Below are positions 53,260-62,999 of a stretch of DNA of 64,000 nucleotides, in pieces. Made by a program: the position numbers and the translations under genes. The stretch covers positions 62,001-126,000 of the forward strand of contig NC_057762.1 of the NCBI RefSeq assembly GCF_010389155.1, given 5' to 3'. The stretch comes from Erigeron canadensis (Eukaryota > Streptophyta > Magnoliopsida > Asterales > Asteraceae). The notes below the pieces were generated by a model, which worked only from the letters and a program-made list of their open reading frames with translations, was not told the origin of the DNA and made no database searches. Within the stretch, counting starts at the first letter, position 1. Every line of letters starts with the position of its first letter.

Positions 53260-54833
53260 GATCTTGCTTCATTTTTAGTATGATAGGTGTATGGTTTTGA
53301 AACTATTAGCCTTGTAAATTTGTCCCTCTCTTAGGCTTTTGGATTTATCTGGAAGTAAGGGTCTCTTTTAGAGCTCTGAACTATGATGTGCAAGTTTGAG
53401 GTTGATTTTCCACTACCGTTTATTTCTTTCTTTGATATGAGTGTGCCGGTGATTGTGTTGATTCTAGAACTTGTCTTAGTTGATCGTCCCGTAGTTTGCT
53501 AGATGATAAAGAGGCAAAATTAGGATTAATCCCTTGTTCTTTGTTTAGTCAATTAATGATAATTTTAGAAAGGATTTTAGACAACTAATGAACCGAAGAT
53601 TTGTAAGTGGGGTTTGGTGTTCAAGGATCTTCAAATAAAAAGGAAAGTTTTCTTATCAAAAATAATTAAACTAAGAGTTTGTTCTAGAAACGAGTTCGAA
53701 ATGATCTTTGAGATCAAAATACTTTGAGTAAATAAGAAAACGGTTAAAGATAATGTAAAATAGTGTCAAATAAAGTTAAATCTTAACGAAATACGAATAA
53801 AAGTAAAGATCTTAATGAAATGCAAATAAAAGTAAAGACACCGAAATTTTGTTGACGAGGAAAAACCTTTTATCCAGTTAAGTGATCTTAGGTAAAAAAC
53901 CCCGGGAGGATGCAATCGACCCTCCAGCTATTCTTTTATTATGATATTTGTTTTTGAATAAGTGATTACAACGAAATGAAGAACTGAATAAATACAAATT
54001 GCTAATCGACTAAGTTATTTGTTGTTGGTGATTGCTGAGTAGATGTTGTTGTAGTGAGAGTGTTAATGTGCATGTTCGTCCTTTTGTGTAGATCAATCCT
54101 TCCTCCTATTTAGAGCTAGACGTTGAACCGTATCTCTGAAATATCTGGGATCTTCCTTGAATAACTTTTCCTTGTTGATTTGACTTGACATGACCGTTGA
54201 GAACTATTCTTCCTCAAGTAATTCCGTTGTCAATCCCGATTCTTGTGGATGAAGTGGTAGACTAGCCGTTGTAACACGTTCTTAATATAAAACACATCTT
54301 TGACCTAATTCTCGCAAATAAGATCCAATATACTGGACGTATATTCGTTAGTTCAATCATAGATCTTGAAGAGATCAAGATCCTTACATGTCATGATAAC
54401 ATAAATTTAACGACTATAATTATCAATACAGGATCAAGGATCTTCTAATTCCGTATAGTATTACAAAGTCATTATAAAAGGACTTAAACTATAAAACGTA
54501 TTCAAGGTCCTAAAAGTAAAAATTCTACCCCAAACAACCAAATATGTGAGATCTTGCTTCATTTTTAGTATGATAGGTGTACGGTTTTGGAACTATTAGC
54601 CTTGTAAATTTGTCCTTCTCTTAGGCTTTTGGATTTATCCGGAAGTAAGGGTCTCTTTTAGAGTTCTGAACAATGATGTTCAAGTTTGAGGTTGATTTTC
54701 CGCTACCGTTTATTTCTTTCTTTGATATGAGTGTGCCGGTGATTGCGTTGATTCTAAAACTTGTCTTAGTTGATCGTCCTGTAGTTTGCTAGATGATAAA
54801 AAGGCAAATTAGGATTAATCCCTTGTTGATTGT
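53260..54833 (+). repeat. ~290-bp direct repeats flanking the solo LTR
   Basis: 53260-53541 and 54543-54833 align from GAGATCTTGCTTCATTTTTA to GGATTAATCCCTTGTT with about 15 differences by eye. The sequence is Athila 3' UTR. Outside the repeats the flanks diverge. Confidence 0.8.
53542..54536 (-). repeat. Solo LTR of a Tat/Ogre-like element
   Basis: Read on the minus strand, the order of landmarks matches the TR-GAG LTR at 9291-10158: a GATCTTGA/AAGATC cluster, GATCCCAGAT.TTTC, CTAGCTCTA.ATA, GGATTGATC, CCTCCCGGGGTTTTTTACC, TTTTTCCTCGTCAAC, AAATTTCGGTG, and an end ...TTGACTAAACA. No internal region is present. No 5-bp target duplication was found; direct copies of a ~290-bp host segment lie on both sides instead. 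Confidence 0.7.
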
Positions 54834-56180
54834 TTATTCACCCTTTGTTTATGTTTATCATTGTTTAACCATGTTCGTATGCATGTGTTTAAGTAGCTAA
54901 TCACATTGGTTAGTGAATATCGCTTGTTTAAACCTTTGTTTGCATTCATTTTTAGTGCAAAATACACTTAGAAAAACTTGTTGAGCCTAGCCTTTTTGTT
55001 TGTGTTTAAATCCACTCAAATATGTAACATATCCTCACCATACCGATAGTCGAAATCCTTGGTTGGTCATTAGTTGCCTATACTAGTTGGATGATTTGGG
55101 GTTGTCGTGGTTGTGTCGGGTTGGTATATTTCTCTATTGGGGGTAGATTGATGTCGTCATGATTATGGATCAAGTCTAAATTATTCTAATTAGTGCGAGT
55201 TATGATTTGTCAACAAATTTCAAAGTTATAAAAGGGGGTACCAATTAGATAGGGTAAAAGTAGTTCATTTTAAAAGAGAAAGAATAAAAAAAATGAAAAA
55301 CAAAAAAGAGAAAAAGAAGAAAAAACGAACTTGGACTGTCATTTGGAATTTCCCTCATTTTTGTCAAATCAAAGGAAGTTGGTAACTAAAATTAAACCAA
55401 CAATTGTTTAAATATTGGTGCTTTAGTTGGTACGTTTGTTTAAACCAACTAAAAGGTTCTTAGATTGATTATACTTTTCATTTGAAGATGGTATGTGTGG
55501 AAAGTTGATAAGTGGTATGTAATGGTGGATAAAAGTCGTTTGAAGGTAATACACCACAATGGTGTCGGTTTTAATCGGTCTATTGGGGTAGTAGAGTCGG
55601 GAGAACGTCTTTTGGGTTGTGGTTAGATGGCAACTAGTAATATGGGTTGTGTGGACTAGACTATAATGTAAAACTTTATAATTGTTGTGTTATTTCCTTT
55701 TAGCACCAATTATATCCCTAAATTTCCATACACATTGTTAATGACCCTTGTAGGCCTCCAGAATTGTACATTACAGCCGTTTATTACCTCTTTTGATAGA
55801 CGTTATATGGTGCTAGCGCCATGGCGACATAGGGATGATTCTATTACAAGCCTATGGTTAAAATATATGCATCACGATTAGGCTTCGAGTGATTGGTACA
55901 ATATTTCAACCCCAATAGTTTGTTAGTTGGAGAAAGTTAGTTGAGATGTTCTTCTTTCATTTGATTAAAGTGCTTAGTCGTATTCTCGAGGCTTGTAGAT
56001 CATTCAAATATTGTCAAACATTTCGATTTTTTTTTTATTTAAGATTAAAACTGCTTAACTATTCCTATGGTTTTGCTTCTTTTTGGATTATTGTCACGTT
56101 TTGCAATTGTGAACCAAGGGAATGAATGTTTTGAAATTTGAGTTTGCTTGAGGACAAACAAGGCTCAAGTATGGGGGATT

Positions 56181-57619
56181 TGATATGTCCATTTATATAT
56201 ACATTTCCATATCATTTCTAAGTCGTTTTAAGCTTAATTATGTGCAAATTACATGTATATTCGAAGCATTTTGAAGGTTAAAAGATGCATTAGGATGGTT
56301 CTTGGAGGAGCACGAGTGAAGACGAGTTGAAAAATACAAGTTTAGTGAGTTCTGGAGCTATATGCGGCGCACAGGAGGAGTATGCGGCGCACGAAAACAA
56401 GAAATTTTGATCAGGGAATTTGGCAAAAGTCCCTGTGCGGCGCACAGGAGGTTCATGCGGCGCATATCCGGCGCCCAATATTTGGAAACTTCACTTTTGT
56501 GCGGCGCATGGAAGTTGTGTGCGGTGTAGAAATTGAGTCGGCATAAACCCTTTTTGATTTTCACTATAAATACAAGACCAAAAGCCTCCCATTCGATACA
56601 CATTCACTTCCAGTCGATTTTAGGGTTCTTTGAGGCAATATACAGCAGCTTTTTCGTCCACCAAGATCTAAGGGTTGCTCGTGAGTTTCAAGGCATTTAA
56701 ACGTCGATTTTCTTAGCTTTTCATTCTCTTTCGCACTTTGGTACAAGATGTTTACTCTTTTTTTTTTTTACTATTTGTGACTTATTTATGATTATGTCTA
56801 GCTAAATAACTTCATCATCCACTGAGATGAAGTGACACATTGAATAATGGTTGCATAATCCTTTAAATTCAAGTTGATTGTTAAACGTTTTGTCATAATC
56901 TTAATGTTTTGAGTTCTTGTGCTCTTATCTACTGTTTTATTGATAATGTATGAATGATTTAGAGGTATCTAGGTTTAGGAGTACATTGTTCTAGTCGATT
57001 GGGTACAATTGATAGGTGTTCACTTGTGGTAACAAGATAATTAACAACAATAGATAATAGAATTCAAAGTGTTAACGGTTTGGTAAAATCGATAGACAAG
57101 ATTGTTTACAATAACAATACAATTCGTCAATTTAGTAGGTCTTGATAGGGAAGGTTGTCACCGGAACTTAGGGGTCGAAAGATTGGTTAATGGGTCGGAT
57201 AGGGTAATAAGCTAGGTGCGCAACTAGTAAGTTCTTTGTTCTACCTCGTTATAAAATCAACAAGTTGAATTGGTTTTAACATAGATGCAACCTAAATAAT
57301 GTGTGTCATGGAGTCGAAGTGGATGATCTTTTAATTCTATTTGATATACGGCAATTCTTCTTTTCAATTGAATTCTTAGGAATTGCTAACTTTAATCTTT
57401 ACTAACTCAAACAAAATCCAAGATGACGTGAAGTCTTTAAAATCCAATCTTTTGTCTAAGCTACTTAAAACTCGCTTGCTCTTGTTAGTCTCTGTGGATT
57501 CGACCTGGACTTACCTTGAAGCTATATTGCATACGAACGGGTCCACTGCCTGAGAGTGTGTAGTAGTCAGTTCTAGGGTATTTCTTGTTTATAAATTTAA
57601 GACTAGATTGTACACATCA
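56181..57619 (+). repeat. 3' LTR of the Athila element (1439 bp)
   Basis: TGATATGTCC after ATGGGGGATT, ending TACACATCA. A TATAAATACAAG box is at 56565-56572 and the six TGCGGCGCAC-like words at 56362-56527. It differs from the 5' LTR at scattered sites and a short indel near 57018, indicating an old insertion. Confidence 0.85.
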
Positions 57620-59268
57620 GGAACAGTCTAGTATAAAGTTTTAGGTTTTGACTTATAGTTTATAGGGTAGCGATAGGATATGTGTTTGAAATGTTTCATC
57701 TACCCTTATTATAGTATGGAAGAACAACACAATCATGAGGAAGCCGAAAATAGTAGGAGAAGCGAAGAGGAAACCATATTTCTCGAGAATAGCATGGATA
57801 TCTCGAATCAAATTGGGAGAGCACTATAGAAATATACTCTTGTCCTACTCAAGAAGTTGAATGACACCATGGAAGGAGCTATGAATAATCATATAGCTCA
57901 AATGATAAGGGATGAATTGGCTGCAAACGTTCAAAGAGAATTTGAAAAACGAGATGGGAAAGGCAGAGACAAGAAAGACGGTGATGGTGAAAAAGAAGTT
58001 GAAGTGTTAAGGGAAAAACTACATAAGAAGAAATTTACTTACAAAGATTTTGATATGTGTCACCCACCCGTTTATCACAGTGACCGTAATCCCATTATTT
58101 GCACAAGATGGGTATCAGAAATTGAGGGGGATTTTCGCACCAGTCAATGCCCTCCAAATCTCAAGGTTGTGTTTGCTGTGAGTATGCTCCGAGATAGCGC
58201 AAAAAGGTGGTGGGACAACTTGTGGACGGTGAAGGGTGAAGCTACTATGGCACTCGTAGAATGGTCCGAGTTCAAAACCATGTTCTACAAAGAGTTTAGA
58301 TCGGAAGCGGAGGTGACAAAGTTAAGGAGTGAATTCCTTCACGATTATCAAGGAACTCTAAGTTTGACAAAATTTCGCGCACAATTCCTAGACAAGGCCC
58401 ACTTTTTTCCAGAATTTTTAGAGAATGATCAAATGTTGAAGGAGCAATTTTATCTGAAGTTGAGAAAGAGTTTGAGAGAGAAAATAAGTTTGCGCCAAAT
58501 GGATTCCTTCTCCATGTTGGTCGATGTGGCTCGAGATCATGAGATCGAGCAATCTAGAGTTGATGAAGGAGAACTAAAAAGAAAGCATGATGAAAGCAAT
58601 TCTCCTAACAAACGATTCAAGCAAGATGGTGGCTCCGGGAGCAACTTTACGAAAAGAAACATCCCTTTCTGTCGACAATGTAAAAAGAATCATTTCGGAA
58701 TGTGTAGGGCGACGGAAAAAGGGTGTTATAATTGTAGGAAACCGGGACACATGAGCCGTGATTGCAAGACTAAGCCTAACAAATCCCTTTGGTGTTTCAA
58801 GATGGGCATGTGAGGAGCTCATGCCCAATGTTAAGTGAAGAAGAATGACAAGCGGAGAGGAGAAAGGAGGCGGAAAGAAAGATTTAACAAACTCAAGGAA
58901 ACCAAAGAGGAAGATCTTTTCAATTAACTGTGGAACAAGCCAAGGAAAGCAATGATGTCGTGACAGGTACATTTTTTGTGTATGGTGTTCCCATGCGAAC
59001 TTTATTTGATTCCGGAGCTAATAGATCATTTGTTGCTACTAGACTAGTACATGTTATTCCTCGTTCTAAATGTAAATCAGATGCTCTATTGCAAGTTGAG
59101 GTTGGAAATGGTAAACTTGAATTGGTAGATGATGTGTTTTGCGGTTGTGAGATAAACATTTATTCGGACACTTTTCAAGCCAATTTGATTTCTTTCCCCT
59201 TGGGTGAGTTTGATATTATTTTAGGAATAGATTGGCTAAGTGTCCATAACGCTAACATCTTGTGTGAT
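57620..59268 (+). mobile_element. Gypsy gag-protease fragment (element E)
   Basis: Begins directly after the Athila LTR with a short leader and a gag start at 57716. It ends in the protease domain where the Copia 5' LTR starts. No LTR of its own is in the window, so its 5' end was lost at, or lies beyond, the Athila insertion. Confidence 0.7.
57716..59268 (+). pseudogene. Gypsy gag and protease of element E
   Basis: ATG at 57716 (MEEQHNHEEAENSRRSEEET), a TAG at 57827-57829, then the same frame continues through a charged helix region (MIRDELAANVQREFEKRDGK) and the gag domain (FTYKDFDMCHPPVYHSDRNP, TRWVSEIEGDFRT, MLRDSAKRWWDNLW, FKTMFYKEFRSEAEVTKL, FRAQFLDKAHFFPEF). CCHC knuckle CYNCRKPGHMSRDC is at about 58721 and a Cys-rich CRQCKKNHFGMC precedes it. 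A frameshift near 58800 falls in what looks like a third knuckle (CFK...). Protease (TLFDSGANRSFVATRL, DIILGIDWLSVHNANIL) runs from about 58915 and is cut at 59268. The triple Cys/His array and WVSEIEG motif fit a chromovirus-type gag. Confidence 0.75.
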
Positions 59269-59940
59269 TGTAGATGCAGATCCGTGTGACAATCGCAACA
59301 TAGATTTGGTTATCGTTTAAGTTTTAGGAACTGTGTTATTTAATCATTTGAATAAGAACCTTTCTTGGTATTTAATGATTACGTTTGAACTTCAATATTA
59401 TATCTGTTTATGTTTTGTTTTGTGTTTGTGTGTTATATATTGTTTTGCAGGTACAAGAACATAGAACCAAGGTTTATAAGTGTCGTAGGATGCTTAAACG
59501 ATGGTTGGATGTTATGTACGAGCCAAACGAAGTAAAACAAAGAATCAAAGGGTCAAAACTCGTGCTGACGTCATCAGCATGTAGGACTGGGATCGTGATG
59601 ACGTCAGCACGCGGCAGATCGATTGATTATTGTTTCGGGCTTAATTCTTCGATTAAGGCCTAAGCCCACACGAACCAAAACCCTACTAGTATAAATACAA
59701 ACCTAATCTACGAAATTAGGTAATCAGTTGATAGATAACAATCACGAATTGACAAATCAAGGCAAAGTGTAGCTCGTGTGATCTCCAACACGAACTACAA
59801 GCTCGTGCACATCCTTAGGTTGATTAATTGCTTATTAATCGATGGAAGGCAATAGCAATCTAGTTATCTCAAGAGGATTCCGCACTCTTGACATAACGAA
59901 TCGCGTCTTATTACGATCCACGCAACCATAGGACCTTACA
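59269..59940 (+). repeat. 5' LTR of Copia element G (672 bp)
   Basis: TGTAGATGCAG to GGACCTTACA. Two TGACGTCA palindromes at 59566-59573 and 59599-59606 (33-bp spacing) precede TATAAATA at 59690-59697 by about 85-120 bp, the usual distance for U3 enhancers. TGACGTCA is the known core bound by plant TGA/bZIP factors. Single copy of the 67-bp TATA segment that is doubled at 3885-4018. Confidence 0.85.
59566..59606 (+). promoter_or_regulatory. Paired TGACGTCA sites in Copia U3
   Basis: Two palindromic sites 33 bp apart, each inside a larger CGTGCTGACGTCA(T)CAGCA frame. The same pair and spacing are found at 4056-4096. As-1/TGA-type control, often stress or hormone linked in other plant retroelements, is inferred. 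Confidence 0.55.
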
Positions 59941-59942
59941 AG

Positions 59943-59955
59943 TGGTATCAAAGCC
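59943..59955 (+). other. Primer binding site of Copia element G
   Basis: TGGTATCAAAGCC two bases after the LTR; one base differs from the common Met-type TGGTATCAGAGCC. Confidence 0.8.
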
Positions 59956-60273
59956 CTAAGGTTGATTACCAGAAGGTGTAAGATCGTTTTATTTGCTATT
60001 GATTGCAAATTCGTTTCGAAATTCGTGTTAAAAAGGATTTTCGTGCTCTTCTTCGTGTTACTTCGTGCATACGTCAGCACGAGGTGAGCTTCGTGTTCGT
60101 GCTTACGTCATCAAATTGACTTCATGTCGTCCTCGTGCCACATCTGCACGATCTGCTCTTCGTGCCTAAGTTTGTGATAAGTGTCCTTCGTGTCATGTGC
60201 ACTTTGTGTTACCTCGTGTGACTTCATGCTGCACGAGCTTTTTGTTATTTCGTTTGTTTTCAAAAGATTTGAA

Positions 60274-61600
60274 ATGACTACCATACCAGCTGCTGCAAAC
60301 TCTCCTAATGCTCTACTTATCAGTTAAATGAACATGCACGATCATGAAGTTAGTCGTGGAAACACACCTCCAAAGCTGTTTCGTATGGAAAATTATTGGA
60401 TGTGGAAAAGACGATTTGAGGACTACATTCGTCTAACTAACATTGATATCTGGATTGTGATAACTCAAGGTTTTGATTGGCCTACTTATGAGAAGAATGG
60501 TGTGATCGGTAGATATACTTATATCGATATGCCGATTGAAAAAAGAAAGAAGTACGTTGTTGAGGGAAAGGCATTATCTACTCTTACTATAGCTTTACCT
60601 CAGGATAGTGTACACTTGTTTAAAAAATACTCTACTTCAAAGGACTTATGGGATGCCCTCAAAAGATATTGTGAGCGTGATACAACTTTGAAGAAGAATC
60701 ATATTAAACTTCTGAAACACCAATATGAAGCCTTCAATGGACTGAAAGGAGAATCTCTTGAAGAGATTACTAATCGATTCAGTCATTTGACCACTGAGTT
60801 GTCATATTTTGAGGTTGTCTATCCTCAGACTGAGTTAGTTCATAAGTTTTTGGATTCATTACCTAAATCTTGGACTGAGTATGTTCATCATCTACAAGAT
60901 GATAAAGAATATAGTTCATGGGATTTTGAGACGGTAGTATCCAAACTTAAGAACAGAGATATGAAGAGAAGAATTAAGGATACATACTCAGATTTTTCTC
61001 AAAATCCATCTATATATCATGCCAATTCTGTTCATTTGGCAAGTACTAGCTTAGGAAACAATGCATATTTAAGTGGTGCTGAGGCTACACCAATAATTGA
61101 TGCAGAGGGAATTGCGGGTTATGTTGCTTATGACAATGCTACTACGAATGTTAAGAGCAATACTCAATCTTTCCATTCTATGCCAATGACTATGAGTTCT
61201 ACGGAAGGTAGAATGAGTATTTACTCATCTTTCTGTAGTGCTCATGAAGCATTTATCGGAGGAAAGGTCACTGACCCTGCTTTGATTGATGAGGATTACA
61301 ATAAAATAGATCCTCATGATTTAGAAGAAATGGATCTACAATGGAAGCTAGCTATGCTTACCATCAAGATCAGGAGATTCACTCAGAGAACAGGGAGATT
61401 TGTAGGAAATGGCACCAAAGGCTTTGATAAATCCAAGGTGAAGTGTTATAATTGAGATGGATTTGGTCATTTTGCTAGAGAGTGTCAACGACCTAAGAGA
61501 AATGATAATACCGTTGCTAGTAGACAAAACTACAATCAAGGCGGTATTACTCCTTCAAACAGTCAGAAAACTCAAGCAATGATAACATTACCTGCTTCGC
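60274..61600 (+). pseudogene. Copia gag (UBN2-type) of element G
   Basis: ATG at 60274, a TAA after 17 codons (60325-60327), then 375 open codons from 60328. The UBN2/gag domain covers about residues 10-215 of that stretch (MENYWMWKRRFEDYIRLTN, SKDLWDALKRYCERD, LLKHQYEAFNGLKGESLEEI, RFSHLTTELSYF, VHKFLDSLPKSWTEYVHHL, ETVVSKLKNRD). The C-terminal part leads to a zinc knuckle in which the second Cys is replaced by a TGA (61453-61455; CYN*DGFGHFAREC). After about 61600 the frame is lost. Gag would coat the element RNA. Three separate lesions disable it. Confidence 0.75.
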
Positions 61601-61639
61601 CACAACAAGCCAAAGGCAGTTGTTGTTCAAAATCCAGAT

Positions 61640-62969
61640 GGTACTTATCAGTGGGATACACAAACAGAAGATACCTCAAATCATGCTTACATGGTTGAAG
61701 TTTATGATGAGGTAGCTGCAACGATTGATTATGTTGTGTACTCAAGTGAAGAGAATGCATTTGAGATAGTGAGGCAGAATGTGCGAAAAGTTGTTGTTGA
61801 GACTGTGAGAGCTGAGAGTGAACCTATGACAGCGGTAAGTGAAGTTGAAGAAAAGATAGAGTCATCTAAGCCAGTAGATGATAATGTCAAAGAGAGCATT
61901 GAAGATCAAATGAAGAACTTTGTGATACCTGAAGGTATGACAACTGAAGATTTTGTTGCATACATGGCAGAAAATCTAACTAGTTTAACTATTGAAAATG
62001 CTATTCTTAAGAAGGAAACTAAAGAGTCTGATTTATTTCTACAACAAGATTGCAAAAATGAAAAAGAAGTTGAACTAGATTTTGATCCTAATGAAGTAGT
62101 ATACTATACCTTGAAAGACTATGATACAATGTTTTATGATAGAGAAGTATCTATAACTAGGATTCAACCTAAATCTAGAATTGATAAAGTTTGGTGTGTA
62201 GAAAAATAAAGAAGAATGGTTAGCAGAACAAATTCCATATAAGGATAGACATTATGCTCCTTTTAAACAAGCAAGAACTATGGAAGAAGCAATACAAACG
62301 CTTGACACCATAGATGAAATGAAGGAGTACGGTATTCCAATCCCTGAAATAGAATATGGTCACTCTAGAAAACAACATGCAAAAAAGTGTTATACTTGTC
62401 GTGAGAGAGGTCATATAGCTATTGAATGTCCAAATAGGAAGGTTAAGAATGACAGTCAAGTCAAGTCAAAGGATGTTGATGATATTCCTATTGATAAAGG
62501 GAAAGGTAAACTAGTTGAACAAGTAACTTCACCACAATTTATGAGTGCATTTAGAAGAGATTATTATGAGGAGTATGCAAAAAGACATCCTGATAATAAA
62601 CATGCACAAAATTATGCTAAGTTACTTAAATCTTTGTCATATGGTGAGTCTGTTGTGATAGATCTAAGGATTAATAACAATAGATCTAAGATACCAAAAC
62701 GACAGGGACCTTCACAGAATACTACTTCTAGTAGTGGAAGTCCGAGTCGTTCTCATACACCTCAAAGGAGTAATTCATCTAGGAATAAGATGGCTCAACA
62801 GAACCGATCACCCCCTTCTAGAATTAATAGTTCGTCTAAATTCTATGATCGATTAGGGAGTCAACCTAGATATGGTACATTTTCACCAAGGAATTCTCCT
62901 CCTAAGGCTCGTTTCAGTTCACCTAAGAAACAGTCTATGACACCATCTTCATCCAAGGCTCCATTATAG
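61640..62969 (+). pseudogene. Acidic linker with second zinc knuckle and Ser/Arg-rich tail (Copia G)
   Basis: Between gag and protease, 61640-62209 encodes an acidic region (EEKIESSKPVDDNVKESIED, a helix MTTEDFVAYMAENLTSLTIENAILKKE). After a stop at 62207 and a shift, 62214-62969 encodes RHYAPFKQARTMEEAIQTLD, a CCHC knuckle CYTCRERGHIAIEC (62391-62432), DYYEEYAKRHPDNKHAQNYA and a Ser/Arg/Pro-rich tail (SGSPSRSHTPQRS, SPPSRINSSS). A gag with two knuckles about 300 residues apart and an SR-like domain is larger than in most Copia lineages. I infer it belongs to the same gag-pol frame. Confidence 0.55.
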
Positions 62970-62999
62970 AACGATGGATATTGGACCGAATTAATCATT

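Larger units (their letters stand above)
52541..56180 (+). other. Athila 3' untranslated region
   Basis: Long non-coding stretch with a G-run (52739-52749), the duplicated ~290-bp segment (53260-53541 and 54543-54833), the Tat-like solo LTR between the copies, an A-rich purine tract (55270-55330) and the polypurine tract at 56171-56180. No credible ORF. Confidence 0.6.
36643..57619 (+). mobile_element. Athila-type Ty3/Gypsy element with nested insertions
   Basis: Order: 5' LTR lacking its first ~39 bp (36643-38088), PBS TGGCACCGCTGCC (38095), gag (38302 on), pol to 49341, the AAGCGCTTCT..GGAGGCAACCC block (49399-49420) that I remember downstream of Athila pol, a spliced env-position ORF (50058-52540), a long 3' UTR, polypurine tract ATGGGGGATT (56171-56180), and 3' LTR 56181-57619. 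A Reina-like element (39283-44645) and a Tat-like solo LTR (53542-54536) sit inside. Without these it would be about 14.6 kb. Many stops and frameshifts make it inactive. Confidence 0.85.
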
